From positions 1 to 64,000 of the forward strand of contig CAVWBK010000001.1 in assembly GCA_963753245.1 (NCBI GenBank): a stretch of 64,000 nucleotides of DNA. Direction: 5' to 3'. Position numbers and translations under genes: made by a program. Positions 33,402 through 42,254 of this stretch are shown here, one piece after another. The notes beneath the pieces were generated by a model. That model did no database searches, was not told where the DNA came from, and saw only the letters and a list, made by a program, of their open reading frames with translations. The DNA comes from VRUE01 sp963753245 (GTDB taxonomy: Bacteria; Actinomycetota; Thermoleophilia; Solirubrobacterales; 70-9). Every line of letters starts with the position of its first letter. The stretch's first letter is position 1.

Positions 33402-34792
33402 GAGTGGTCTTCCTCTTTTGACTCCCTGGCCTTGCGCTCGGCGTAGCCCTCGATATTGCGTTGCTCGTTTTGACTCACAGCCAATGCCCCATCGGGAACG
33501 TCATCTTGAATCACCGCTCCTGCGCCAGTGTAGGCGGAGTCGCCGACTTCTACAGGGGCGACCAGCATCGTGTCAACACCGATGCGGGCCGCGGCGCCGA
33601 TCACGGTCCGGTGCTTGCGGAAACCGTCGTAGTTCGCGGTGATCGTGCCGGCGCCCAGGTTGGCACCCGGCCCGACGTCGGCATCGCCCACATAGGCGAG
33701 GTGGGGAACCTTGGACCCGACGCCGATCCGCGAGTTCTTGATCTCGACGAAGGTGCCGGCCTTGGCGCCGCTCTCGAGCACGGCGCCGGGGCGCAGGTAG
33801 GCGAAGGGCCCGACGCTGCAACCGTCGAGGACATCGCACTGGGCCAGATAGGAGTGCGGGACCCTGACCCCCTCGCCCAGCCTGGTGTCGGTCAGCGTCG
33901 TCAGTGGCCCGACCACCGAACCCGCACCGACCACGCTCTTGCCGCGCAGGCTGGTTCCCGGCTCGAGCCTTGCGTCGGCGCCGATCTCGACGTCGGCGTC
34001 GACCCAGGTCGAGCCCGGATCGACGACCGTGACGCCGGCCAGCATGTGGCGATTGAGGATGCGGCGTCGGGCCTCACCCTCCACAGCGGCGAGGTCGGCA
34101 CGGTTGTTGACGCCCATCGTCACCGCGCGGTCCTCGGCGAGATGCGCGGCGACGGCATTGCCGGCCTCGCGCAGGGCCGGGAAAACATCGGGCAGGTAGT
34201 ACTCGCCCTGGGCGTTGTCGTTGCAGAGCTCGGCGAGCGCGCTCGCCAGCGGCGCGGCGTCAAAGGCATAGGTGCCGGCATTGACCTCATTGATCGCCAG
34301 CTCATCGGCCCCCGCATCGCCGCCACCTTTTGCCTCGACCACGCGCGTGACCCAACCTTCGCCGTCACGAATGACGCGGCCATAGGCGCCCGGCTCGGGT
34401 AGCTCGATCGTCAGCATCGTCGCCGCCGCGGCCGAGGAAGCATGGGCCTCGAGCAGGCCAGAGATCGTCGCCGCCGAGATCAAAGGCACGTCACCGGAGA
34501 GGACGAGCACCGTCTCGCTCTCCCTGACCAGGGCCAGGGCGGCGCGGATCGCCCCGCCGGTGCCGTCGGCCTCGGGTTGCACAACCGTCTGCACCTCAGG
34601 CGGCAATCCGGTTTCGATCTGATCGCCAGGGGAGACGATCGCCGCGACCTGGCCGGCGCCGGCCTCGCGGGCGGCGAGGATCGGCCAGGCGACCATCGGC
34701 CGCCCGCAGACGGGGTGAAGCATCTTGGCCAGGCTCGAGCGCATCCGGGTGCCCTTGCCGGCGGCCATGACTAGGACCAGGGGCGAACTCAC
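33398..34792 (-). CDS. glmU: Bifunctional UDP-GlcNAc pyrophosphorylase/glucosamine-1-phosphate acetyltransferase
   Basis: A 464-residue enzyme for the last two steps to UDP-GlcNAc, the precursor of peptidoglycan and teichoic-type polymers. The N-terminal nucleotidyltransferase domain has VMAAGKGTRMRSSLAKMLHPVCGRPM and LSGDVPLI. The C-terminal left-handed beta-helix (about 250-450) has LRPGAVLESGAKAGTFVE, KNSRIG, HLAYVGDADVG, NYDGFRKHRT and TGAGAVI. The start is the GTG at 34792. It is coupled to prs downstream. Confidence 0.97.
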   Translation of the reverse strand: MSSPLVLVMAAGKGTRMRSSLAKMLHPVCGRPMVAWPILAAREAGAGQVAAIVSPGDQIETGLPPEVQTVVQPEADGTGGAIRAALALVRESETVLVLSGDVPLISAATISGLLEAHASSAAAATMLTIELPEPGAYGRVIRDGEGWVTRVVEAKGGGDAGADELAINEVNAGTYAFDAAPLASALAELCNDNAQGEYYLPDVFPALREAGNAVAAHLAEDRAVTMGVNNRADLAAVEGEARRRILNRHMLAGVTVVDPGSTWVDADVEIGADARLEPGTSLRGKSVVGAGSVVGPLTTLTDTRLGEGVRVPHSYLAQCDVLDGCSVGPFAYLRPGAVLESGAKAGTFVEIKNSRIGVGSKVPHLAYVGDADVGPGANLGAGTITANYDGFRKHRTVIGAAARIGVDTMLVAPVEVGDSAYTGAGAVIQDDVPDGALAVSQNEQRNIEGYAERKARESKEEDHS

Positions 34793-34900
34793 CCGCAGAT
34801 CGTAGAGGCGCGGGGCGCGGGGCGCATGGATTTTTCGCAGGTCGGGCGGCTCCTGTCGCGGGCAATCACCGCGATCCGGCGCCGCGCTGCCCCCCGAGCG

Positions 34901-35476
34901 CTAGCCGCTCGCCCGCGAGATGTCTTTGCCGACCAGGGCCACGGAGGTCAGCGTCCAGCCCGCGAATATGAGGTCGATGCCGACCAGCAGGCCGATCGCC
35001 CAGTCGGCTGAACTCGGGAACTTGGCGAGGACAAGGATCCCGATCAGAAGGCCGGCGAAGCCGCTGAGGCCGACAAGACCCGCATTGGGCTGGCCGCGCC
35101 CGAGGAAGGCGACCGTGATCCGGGTGGCGCCCATGAAGAGGAAATAGACGCCCAGCACCAGCGTCAGGGTCAGCGTGCCGCCATGGGGTTCGACGATCAG
35201 ATAGAGGCCAACGGCCAGGGTCACCAGGGCCCAGAGCAGGCGCCAGACCACGGTTCCCACCGAGTGTGCGGTGAAGGCGCCGGCGATCAGAAAAGCGCCG
35301 GCGATCAAGAGGATCCAGCCGATGAAGATCGCGGTCCCGACCGAGGCGACCGCGGGGATGATGATCGCAACGCAGCCGACTCCGATCGCGATGATCCCGA
35401 CCGCCAGCAGCGACTTCCAGCTGCGCGCCAGCCCTGCGCGCACGGCGGGATCCATCGAGGCTCCACCCATCTCCAT
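34901..35476 (-). CDS. HdeD-family membrane protein (DUF308)
   Basis: A 191-residue protein with six transmembrane helices in the duplicated DUF308 pattern (SLLAVGIIAIGVGCVAIIIP, GWILLIAGAFLIAGAF, WALVTLAVGLYLIVEPHGG, FLFMGATRI, GLSGFAGLLIGILVLA, AIGLLVGIDLIFAGWTLTSVAL). Members are called HdeD acid-resistance proteins after the E. coli protein, but the function outside enterics is unknown. It sits alone between tRNA-Gln and glmU. The start may be 35476 or an internal ATG at 35455. Confidence 0.85.
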   Translation of the reverse strand: MEMGGASMDPAVRAGLARSWKSLLAVGIIAIGVGCVAIIIPAVASVGTAIFIGWILLIAGAFLIAGAFTAHSVGTVVWRLLWALVTLAVGLYLIVEPHGGTLTLTLVLGVYFLFMGATRITVAFLGRGQPNAGLVGLSGFAGLLIGILVLAKFPSSADWAIGLLVGIDLIFAGWTLTSVALVGKDISRASG

Positions 35477-35577
35477 GGACGGGAGCCTAGGAGCAGGCCC
35501 GGACAGCGTCTGACCTCGGGTGGGCGCGTCTATCGCCGCTGCCGGGGCGAGCCCGCGGGCGCTAGGCTCGCAATCGA

Positions 35578-35650
35578 TCCGGGGTGGTGTAGTTGGCTAG
35601 CACGCCTGGTTTTGGTCCAGGAAGCGGGGGTTCGAGTCCTCCCCCCGGAA
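35578..35650 (+). tRNA. tRNA-Gln (TTG anticodon)
   Basis: A 73-nt cloverleaf. The acceptor stem TCCGGGG pairs with CCCCGGA, A73 is present, the anticodon loop TTTTGGT sits on CCTGG/CCAGG, and the T-arm GGGGG-TTCGAGT-CCTCC contains one G-T pair. CCA is not encoded. A tRNA-Gln near glmU is a common actinobacterial arrangement. Confidence 0.95.
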
Positions 35651-35662
35651 TCGCCGCCGCTG

Positions 35663-36904
35663 CTAGTCCTCCGCGGCGCGGGGGACCTGGCCCGCTTCGG
35701 CCCCCGGCTCAAGCGCCGGCCCGCGCGGGGAGGCGATACCGAGCACCCGCATCGCCTTCAACCCGAGGCCGAGCTTCTCGCGGCCCTCGGTTGCCGAGAC
35801 GTCGTGGCCGCAGAGTTCCCTGACGCGCTCGAGTCGGTAGCGGATCGTGTGCCGGTGCGTGAAGAGCTGTTTGGCGGTTGCGGCGACATTGCCGTCGTTG
35901 CCCAGGTAGGCCTCCACGGTGGCGACCAACTCGGTCTCATACTGCTCGTCATAGGTCGACAGTGGCGCCACCGTCTCGGCGTAGAAGCGCTCGAGCTCGC
36001 GCGGGTCCTCGCTGATCGCCGGCAGCAGCAGGCGATAGGCACCGGTGTCCTCGAAGGCGAGCAGGCCCCGTTGCTCTGCCTCGCCCACGTTGACCGCGAG
36101 CCGTGCCTCGTTGCCGGCCCGATAGAGGTCGACCGGGTCGGCCGCCCAGCGACTGTGACCGATCGTCAGGTGAAAGCCCGAGAGCCCATCCTCGAGCTCG
36201 CGCGCAAGACCTGCGGCGGCGCGGGCGAGAGCATCGTCGTCCTCTGCGGGAACGATCGCGGCCAGTTCGGCGGGCGCAGCCTCACCGCCAGCGGCGCCGG
36301 CCATCGCCCCGGCGGCGAGCGAGCGCAGAGCGCGCAGAGCCAGGGTCATCACCCGCGCCCGCCACTCGCCGCTCTGTGCCGCGCGCGGCGCGGCGCGAAT
36401 GATGATCACACCGGCGCCCGCCTCGAGGTTGGCACCCATCTCGGCGGCTCGGGCGACGATGTCGCCGCGATCGGTGACCTGACGGGCGAGCACCGCGGCG
36501 ACGAATGCACCGGCCACCTCCTCGCTCTCCCACTCGGGTGAGCGCGAGCGCTCCAGCTCGAGCGCAAGCAAGGTACTGACCATTCGCGAGATCGCCGGGT
36601 CGGCGGTGCCGGCGCCCCGGTAGCGCAGCTCGCCGACGACAGAATCGGCGACGCGCAGCTCGATCCGAGTGATGTTCGCCCCACCGGCGATCAGCTTCTT
36701 CTCCTGATCGGATGATGCCCCAGCGACGGCAAGCACGGCGCTGGAGCGGTCGATCAGGGCGACGCTGGCATCGAGAACCTTGGCGGCAGCGCGCGCGATC
36801 GCGGGCAGGCCGGCACCCGACTCGACCGCCTCGGCGAGGGCGTCAAGCGATCCCGGACTGCCGGGATCGGTGGAGCTTTTCCCCCTTTTTGAGGCCGTCG
36901 GCAT
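35663..36904 (-). CDS. PucR/CdaR-family transcriptional regulator
   Basis: A 413-residue regulator. An N-terminal GAF/PAS-like region (about 20-110, DASVALIDRSSAVLAVAGASSD) is followed by a GGDEF-like region (about 150-290, ending FHLTIGHSRW). The C-terminal PucR helix-turn-helix lies at about 345-385 (VEAYLGNDGNVAATAKQLFTHRHTIRYRLERVRELCG). Such proteins respond to small metabolites or amino-acid-derived signals. The start is ATG 36904. No obvious target adjoins it; the small membrane protein just upstream (36928) is co-oriented. Confidence 0.9.
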   Translation of the reverse strand: MPTASKRGKSSTDPGSPGSLDALAEAVESGAGLPAIARAAAKVLDASVALIDRSSAVLAVAGASSDQEKKLIAGGANITRIELRVADSVVGELRYRGAGTADPAISRMVSTLLALELERSRSPEWESEEVAGAFVAAVLARQVTDRGDIVARAAEMGANLEAGAGVIIIRAAPRAAQSGEWRARVMTLALRALRSLAAGAMAGAAGGEAAPAELAAIVPAEDDDALARAAAGLARELEDGLSGFHLTIGHSRWAADPVDLYRAGNEARLAVNVGEAEQRGLLAFEDTGAYRLLLPAISEDPRELERFYAETVAPLSTYDEQYETELVATVEAYLGNDGNVAATAKQLFTHRHTIRYRLERVRELCGHDVSATEGREKLGLGLKAMRVLGIASPRGPALEPGAEAGQVPRAAED

Positions 36905-36927
36905 CCGACCATTATCCCCAGCCGGAA

Positions 36928-37191
36928 CTAGTTGTTGATGAAGTGGTGGATCTGGGGGTAGTAGTAGACGATCGCCAGCCCGATCACGACCCCGACCAAG
37001 ATCAGGGCGGCGAGCACGATCAGCGAGAGCAGCCCAGCGACTGCCTTCTCCCAGATCCGTCCGTAGGCGCCGAGCGCCGGAACGAGGATCAGGCCGACAA
37101 AGGCGACAAGTGTGATCAGCCCGGCGACGCCGAACAGCAGGTACTCATTTTCGATCTTCTGCAGCGCCAACGGCAGGGACATCGGCCCCAT
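36928..37191 (-). CDS. Small two-helix membrane protein
   Basis: A protein of about 85 residues. After an amphipathic start (SLPLALQKIENEYLLFG) come two transmembrane helices (VAGLITLVAFVGLILVPAL and AVAGLLSLIVLAALILVGVVIGLAIVYY) and a short polar end (PQIHHFINN). No family is certain. The ATG at 37191 or 37182 lies within the 3' end of the DedA-PAP2 gene, so there is a 38-47 bp overlap in the same direction and probable coupling. Confidence 0.7.
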   Translation of the reverse strand: MGPMSLPLALQKIENEYLLFGVAGLITLVAFVGLILVPALGAYGRIWEKAVAGLLSLIVLAALILVGVVIGLAIVYYYPQIHHFINN

Positions 37192-38668
37192 TGTGCCGCA
37201 CCGTGGTGATGACCAGCGCGACCGCCGCGCAGAACGAGAAGCTGGCGGCGCCGAGCGCCCATCCCGCGCTGACATCACTGAGGTAGTGGACACCCAGATA
37301 GACCCGTGAGAGGCCGATCAGGGCGGCGAGGATGATCCCGGCGGTGATCACCGCGGCGCCGCGTGCCATTCCGGCTCGCAGGCGCACGACGATGGTCACC
37401 GAGAGCCAGACATAGAAGGTCGAGTAGGCGGCGTGGGAGCTGGGAAAGGCCGAACCCGAGACACTGACCAGGCCGCCGAAGGGCCGCGGCCTGTCGAGCG
37501 CCGCCTTGATCCCGTGGACCCCGAGCACGATCAGCGCCAGACCGCTGAGCAGCACCCCGAGCTCCGCCCAGCGCCCGCGCAGAGCCAAGAACACGGCGCA
37601 GGCAAGCGCCAGCGGCAAGACCACCGCCGCCGAGCCCAGCTCAGTGATCAGCTTGGCCAGTTGAATCAGCCAGGGGACCCGCAGGTTTTCGACGATTTCA
37701 AAGGCGTTCAGATCCCCCGGGGTCGGGCCGGGGTCACCACTGATGATCACCGTGTAGGCGATCAGGACGAAGAGGGAGACCGCTAGGGCCGCCATCAAAG
37801 AGGTGAACTCGAGTCCGAAGGTCCCGCCCGGCGTCACCCGGTTCCAGAGAAAGCCCAGCTGGGGACTGAAGCGCCGCGCCAGGTGAACCAGCCAGCGGGT
37901 TGCCTTGTGTGACTGCAGCCAGGCCAACACCGCCCGTCGGTTGTCCTCGACCCGCAGCGTTCGTACCGCGACCACGACCGCGACGACGACCACGATCAGG
38001 GTCGCCAACAGAAAAGCGCCCTTGCCTGCGTACTTCGCCGCGCTCTCGATACTGCGCGAGAAGAAGTAGCCGACCAGGATGTGGGCGCTGGCCCAGAGCC
38101 CGGTGCCAAGAATGCTGTAAGGGACGAAGGCGCGGTAGCGCATCCCCGAACTGCCGGCGATGAAGGGGGCAAAAGCGCGCACCAGGCTGATGAAGCGCCC
38201 GATGAAGATCGTCTTGCCGCCGTGGCGCTCGAAGTAGTCCTCCACCCGTTCGAAGCGGGCGTGGCTGATTCCCACGCGCGGGCCGTTGCGAAGGACGAAG
38301 TCGCGGCCGAGCCGGCGGCCGATGAAGAAGCTTGTCGTGTCGCCGAGCCAGGCCGCGAACCAGGCGATCGCGATCAGCAGATAGATATCGATCGCACCTT
38401 GGCCGGCGACCGCGCCGCCGAGCAGCATCACCGTCTCGCCCGGTACGACGAGGCCGACGAAGGCGCCGGTCTCGAGAAAGGCAAAGACCCCGACGAGCAG
38501 GTAGGTCCAGGCGCCGAGGGTGTTGGAGATGTCTTCGAGCAGATCCTGAAGATTGAGACTGCCCAACTCGCGGCTGAGCAGGTAATAGCCCGCCGCGACG
38601 ATCACGATGAGGATCGCGACGATCGCGCGCTTGCGCCTGCTCCCCCCCTGCTCCCCGGCCAACCTCAT
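37145..38668 (-). CDS. DedA (VTT) - PAP2 phosphatase fusion membrane protein
   Basis: A 507-residue polytopic protein with two domains. Residues about 40-215 are a DedA/SNARE-associated (VTT) domain with the signature FLETGAFVGLVVPGETVMLLGG and FIGRFISLVRAFAPFIAG. After a hydrophobic linker, residues about 320-495 are a PAP2 phosphatase with the three motifs KAALDRPRP, PSSHA and SRVYLGVHYLSDV. DedA proteins are linked to lipid/undecaprenyl-phosphate flipping and PAP2 enzymes to undecaprenyl-pyrophosphate dephosphorylation, so the fusion would couple both steps of carrier-lipid recycling. The start is ATG 38668, four bases beyond the ispE stop. An upstream extension would be Arg/Pro-rich shadow. 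Confidence 0.9.
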   Translation of the reverse strand: MRLAGEQGGSRRKRAIVAILIVIVAAGYYLLSRELGSLNLQDLLEDISNTLGAWTYLLVGVFAFLETGAFVGLVVPGETVMLLGGAVAGQGAIDIYLLIAIAWFAAWLGDTTSFFIGRRLGRDFVLRNGPRVGISHARFERVEDYFERHGGKTIFIGRFISLVRAFAPFIAGSSGMRYRAFVPYSILGTGLWASAHILVGYFFSRSIESAAKYAGKGAFLLATLIVVVVAVVVAVRTLRVEDNRRAVLAWLQSHKATRWLVHLARRFSPQLGFLWNRVTPGGTFGLEFTSLMAALAVSLFVLIAYTVIISGDPGPTPGDLNAFEIVENLRVPWLIQLAKLITELGSAAVVLPLALACAVFLALRGRWAELGVLLSGLALIVLGVHGIKAALDRPRPFGGLVSVSGSAFPSSHAAYSTFYVWLSVTIVVRLRAGMARGAAVITAGIILAALIGLSRVYLGVHYLSDVSAGWALGAASFSFCAAVALVITTVRHNGADVPAVGAAEDRK

Positions 38669-38672
38669 CTGC

Positions 38673-39509
38673 TCAGGGGACCTCGGCCCGGCCGGCCTCA
38701 CAGACGATCGCGTCCTGGCGATCGATCCGCGCCGCGGCGAGCTGGGCGGCGGCGAGATCCGCGAAGAGCCCAAACGCGGTCGGGCCGGAGCCGGTGAGCA
38801 GGGCGAGCGGGGCACCGGCGCCGCGCAGTTCCTCCAGGGCGGGGCCTATTTCCGGGCGCAGGGCGCGGGCGGCAGGCTCGAGATCGTTGCCGAGAAGCTG
38901 GGCGTAGGCGAGCGGCGAGGCCCCCGCGCCGGCGGCGCTCAGCAAGCGGGTGGCGAGCCTGTCGAGCTCGGCCCTCGAACGGCCAAGAGCGAGCCGATCG
39001 GCCTCTGCGAAGACCTCCGCGGTGCTCAGCCCGCCGCCACAGGGAAGCAGGACGACGGCGTGGGATCGGGGATCGGGCAGCCGCGCCAACCGCTCACCGG
39101 CACCGCGCACGAGCGTCAGGGCGGGCAGCAGTTGAGAGGGAACGTCGGCTCCGAGCTCGACCGCGATCTGCTCGAGCTCGGCGACCTCGCCCGCGGCCAA
39201 GCGCAGGACCGCGGCGGCGTCGGCGGAGCCGCCGCCAAGGCCGGCGGCGATCGGGATCCGCTTCTCGATCTCGATCCGCTGCGGCGGGCGCCGCCAACCG
39301 CGCCCGCGCAGCAGCGCGAGCGCGCGAGCGGCGAGATTTTCGCCCTCGACCGGCGCGCAGAGGACCTCGTCACGCACCGCCTCGCCGACCGCGATCGAAT
39401 CCGCCAACGCCAGCGGCTCAAAGAGCGAGCAGAGTTCGTGCAGGCCGTCCTCGCGTGGCGGCCCCAGGAAGAGGCAGAGGTTGAGCTTGGCTGGCGCGTG
39501 GGTCTGCAT
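38673..39509 (-). CDS. ispE: 4-diphosphocytidyl-2-C-methyl-D-erythritol kinase
   Basis: A GHMP-family kinase of about 278 residues in the MEP isoprenoid pathway. It shows the N-terminal HAPAKLNLCLFLG motif, the ATP loop IPIAAGLGGGSADAAA, and the C-terminal LTGSGPTAFGLF. The start is ATG 39509; an upstream frame start at 39548 adds residues without conservation. It follows rsmA by 11 bases and precedes the DedA-PAP2 gene by 4, one operon. The isoprenoid product feeds the polyprenyl carriers on which the downstream gene probably acts. Confidence 0.95.
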   Translation of the reverse strand: MQTHAPAKLNLCLFLGPPREDGLHELCSLFEPLALADSIAVGEAVRDEVLCAPVEGENLAARALALLRGRGWRRPPQRIEIEKRIPIAAGLGGGSADAAAVLRLAAGEVAELEQIAVELGADVPSQLLPALTLVRGAGERLARLPDPRSHAVVLLPCGGGLSTAEVFAEADRLALGRSRAELDRLATRLLSAAGAGASPLAYAQLLGNDLEPAARALRPEIGPALEELRGAGAPLALLTGSGPTAFGLFADLAAAQLAAARIDRQDAIVCEAGRAEVP

Positions 39510-39520
39510 CGGAGAGCTCC

Positions 39521-40285
39521 CTACTCGGTGGCCTGCAGCTTCTCGCAAAGAGCGGCGAAATCCGCCGGCGCGAGCGCCTCGGCGCGGGAATCCTCAGCCA
39601 GCCCGATCGCCGCCAGCGCCGCGCGGGTCGGGGCCAGGGACCCCGGCCAGACGTGCTCAAGCGAGCGCGCCAGTGACTTGCGACGGTGGGCAAAGGCGGC
39701 GCGGACGAGTTCACGCGTCGCCCGATCTGCGCCCGGTCCGTTGCGGCGCAGTGCGAGGATCGCCGAGGCGACCCGCGGACGCGGCCGAAAGACGGCGGGA
39801 TCGACCGTGCGCAGCAGTCGCAGCTCGCAGGCGAGCTGGGTGATGACGCTCGGCGAGCCGTAGGTGCGGTTGCCCGGGGCCGCCCGCAGTCGATCGGCGA
39901 TCTCACGCTGAACCATCAGCGTCCAGCGTGAGATCGAGGGCAACTGCTCGATCGTGCGCAGCAGCACCGGGGTCGCCACCGAGTAGGGCAGGTTGGCGAC
40001 CATCGCGGTCGGGACCGGCCGCAGCGCGGCGAAGTCGGTGCGCATCGCATCGGCCCAGATCACGTCGACGTTTGCAAGCGCCGCGAGCCCCGCCAGCGAA
40101 ACCCCCAAACCGCGGTCGATCTCGATCACGTGGACGTGGCTGACCCGCTCGGCAACTCGTCCTGTCAGCACCCCTTCCCCGGGCCCGACCTCGAGCACCA
40201 CATCGGCGGGCTCAAGCTCGGCGTCGCGGATGATCGCGTCGAGCAGGTTGGGATCGGCGAGGAAATTCTGCCCCAGCCGGACCAT
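39521..40285 (-). CDS. rsmA: 16S rRNA (adenine1518/1519-N6) dimethyltransferase
   Basis: A protein of about 254 residues that dimethylates two adjacent adenines near the 3' end of 16S rRNA. It has GQNFLADPNLLDAII, the SAM motif VLEVGPGEGVLTGRVAE, the catalytic NLPYSVATPVL and the FRPRPRVASAIL segment. The start is ATG 40285, four bases past the tatD stop. Order tatD-rsmA-ispE is the usual actinobacterial one, but here no resuscitation-promoting-factor gene lies between tatD and rsmA. Confidence 0.97.
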   Translation of the reverse strand: MVRLGQNFLADPNLLDAIIRDAELEPADVVLEVGPGEGVLTGRVAERVSHVHVIEIDRGLGVSLAGLAALANVDVIWADAMRTDFAALRPVPTAMVANLPYSVATPVLLRTIEQLPSISRWTLMVQREIADRLRAAPGNRTYGSPSVITQLACELRLLRTVDPAVFRPRPRVASAILALRRNGPGADRATRELVRAAFAHRRKSLARSLEHVWPGSLAPTRAALAAIGLAEDSRAEALAPADFAALCEKLQATE

Positions 40286-40289
40286 CTTC

Positions 40290-41057
40290 CTACCAGCCGA
40301 AGAGCGCCCGAGCGTTTTTTTCGACGGTCCTCTCCAGCTCCTGATAGGTGACTCCGCGGACCTCGGCGAGGGTCTGCGCGGTGAGCGCCACGTGGGCAGG
40401 CTCGTTGGTCTTGCCGCGCAGCGGCTGGGGGGCGAGGTAGGGAGCGTCGGTCTCGACCAAGACCAGCTCCTCAGGCAGCGCCGCGGCGGCCTCGCGCAGA
40501 CGATCGGACTTGGGAAAGGTGAGAACCCCCGAAAAGGAGCAATACCAGCCGCGCTCGATCGCATCGGCCAGGCGCCAAGGCGCGAGGAAGCAGTGCAGGA
40601 TCACCGCCGCTCCGCCGGCGCGGGCGTCGAGGATCTCGAAGACCGCATCGATCGCGCCCGTCTCCCCGTCGGGGTCACGAGCATGAATAACGATCGGCAG
40701 CTCCTGCTCGACGGCGATCTCGACCTGAGCCTCAAGGGCGAGCCGCTGCTGCGCCGCGGTGGCGCTCTCGCGGTAATAATCGATGCCGGTCTCACCGATC
40801 GCCCGCACCCGATCATGACCTGCCAGGCGCCTTATTTCCGCCTCCAACGTCGGCCCGAAGTCCGCCGCGGCGGTCGGATGGCAACCGACTGAGGCGAAGA
40901 CGCTGGCGTTGCGCTCGGCGGCGGCGATCGCCAGCTCATTGCTCTCAGCACCAAGTCCGACGTTGAGCATGCGGCTCACCCCGGCATCCCGCGCCGCGCC
41001 AAGGAGCTCCCGCTCGGATCGCTGACAGAGAAAGAGATGGGTATGAGAGTCGATCAT
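40290..41057 (-). CDS. tatD: TatD-family metal-dependent DNase
   Basis: A 255-residue TIM-barrel hydrolase. Metal and catalytic motifs are DSHTHL at the N-terminus, GETGIDYY, VIHARD, LHCFL and ETDAPYLAP. The start is ATG 41057, which opens directly on MIDSHTHL. It is transcribed ahead of rsmA and ispE, four bases apart from rsmA, and divergent from the hydroxy-acid oxidase 37 bp away, so the two share a very short promoter region. Confidence 0.95.
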   Translation of the reverse strand: MIDSHTHLFLCQRSERELLGAARDAGVSRMLNVGLGAESNELAIAAAERNASVFASVGCHPTAAADFGPTLEAEIRRLAGHDRVRAIGETGIDYYRESATAAQQRLALEAQVEIAVEQELPIVIHARDPDGETGAIDAVFEILDARAGGAAVILHCFLAPWRLADAIERGWYCSFSGVLTFPKSDRLREAAAALPEELVLVETDAPYLAPQPLRGKTNEPAHVALTAQTLAEVRGVTYQELERTVEKNARALFGW

Positions 41058-41093
41058 CTCGGGCAGTCTAGGCTCGAATAGCCTTAGTCCGGA

Positions 41094-42254
41094 ATGGCCG
41101 ATTTCACCGACCACTACCGAGATATCTACCTGAGGGGGACGGCGGGCGAGACACCCACCTTGCCGGTCTCGATCGAGGCTCTCGAGCAGGCGGCCGAAGC
41201 TGCGATGGAGCCGTGGGCGGCAAATTATGTCTTCGCCGCAGCCGGCGGCGAGGAAACGATGCGCGCCAACCGCGAGGCGCTGCGCCGGCGCCGAATCGCG
41301 CCCCGCATGCTGCGCGATGTGAGCGAGCGCAACCTGGCGAGCACCATTCTTGGCACGCCGCTGCCGGCGCCACTGATGTTGGCGCCGATCGGCGTGCAGA
41401 AGGTCGTCCACGAGCAGGGCGAGCTGGCCACGGCACGGGCAGCCGCGACACTCGGCGTGCCGATGATCGTCAGTAGCGCCTCGCACTTCACGATCGAGGA
41501 AATCGCCGCCGCGGGCGGCGATCGGGCGCCACGCTGGTTCCAGCTCTACTGGCCCAATGATCCGCGCCTTTTGGAGAGCTTCATCGGGCGTGCCGAGGCG
41601 GCGGGCTATGAAGCAATTGTCCTCACCGTCGATGCCTTCATCCCGGGCTGGAAGCCCCGCGACCTACAGCAGGCCCGGCTGCCCTTCCTGCAGGGAATGG
41701 GCAACGCCAACTACCTCCAGGACCCGGTCTTCCGCGCCGAGCTCGAGCGGCCCCCAGAGGAGGACCTGGGCGCCGCGACCGGCCACTACCTGAGCGTCCT
41801 CGCCAACCCCTCCTTGGCCTGGGAGGACCTCGAGCTACTGCGCGAGCTGACCTCGCTGCCGGTCCTGGTCAAGGGCATTCAACGCGCCGATGACGCCCTT
41901 GAGGCGGCCCGCCGCGGGGTCGATGGGATCGTCGTCTCCAATCACGGCGGGCGCCAGGTCGACGGGGCGATCGGCTCCCTCGACGCGCTCGAGTCGATCG
42001 TCGCGGCCCTCGCTGACAGCGATCTCACGATCCTCTTCGACAGCGGCGTCCGCAGTGGCTCCGACGTGATCAAGGCGCTGGCGCTCGGTGCCGATGCCGT
42101 CCTGCTCGGCCGCCCCTACCTCTGGGGGCTGGCGCTGGAGGGCCAAGAGGGGGTCGAAACGGTCTTGAAGATGATCCTCGCCGAGCTCGAGCTGAGCATG
42201 GCCCTCTGTGGTTACGCGCGCCCCGAGCAGATCGGCCCCGATGCCCTCGCCTGA
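41094..42254 (+). CDS. FMN-dependent alpha-hydroxy-acid oxidizing protein (lactate 2-monooxygenase-like)
   Basis: A 386-residue TIM-barrel flavoenzyme that oxidises 2-hydroxy acids. The FMN-binding APIGV, SSASH, WFQLYWPND, LTVDAFIPGWKPRDL, the catalytic His in SNHGGRQVDGA, and DSGVRSGSDVIKALALGADAVLLGRPYLWGLA are all clear. Length and the N-terminal region resemble lactate 2-monooxygenases, but lactate oxidase activity is possible. The next gene starts 14 bases before its stop, so they are coupled and probably act in one carboxylate pathway. Confidence 0.92.
   Translation: MADFTDHYRDIYLRGTAGETPTLPVSIEALEQAAEAAMEPWAANYVFAAAGGEETMRANREALRRRRIAPRMLRDVSERNLASTILGTPLPAPLMLAPIGVQKVVHEQGELATARAAATLGVPMIVSSASHFTIEEIAAAGGDRAPRWFQLYWPNDPRLLESFIGRAEAAGYEAIVLTVDAFIPGWKPRDLQQARLPFLQGMGNANYLQDPVFRAELERPPEEDLGAATGHYLSVLANPSLAWEDLELLRELTSLPVLVKGIQRADDALEAARRGVDGIVVSNHGGRQVDGAIGSLDALESIVAALADSDLTILFDSGVRSGSDVIKALALGADAVLLGRPYLWGLALEGQEGVETVLKMILAELELSMALCGYARPEQIGPDALA

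Noticed and set aside
33461..34402. Plus-strand frame of 313 codons
   Set aside because: Antisense to glmU and made of shadow-type composition without motifs.
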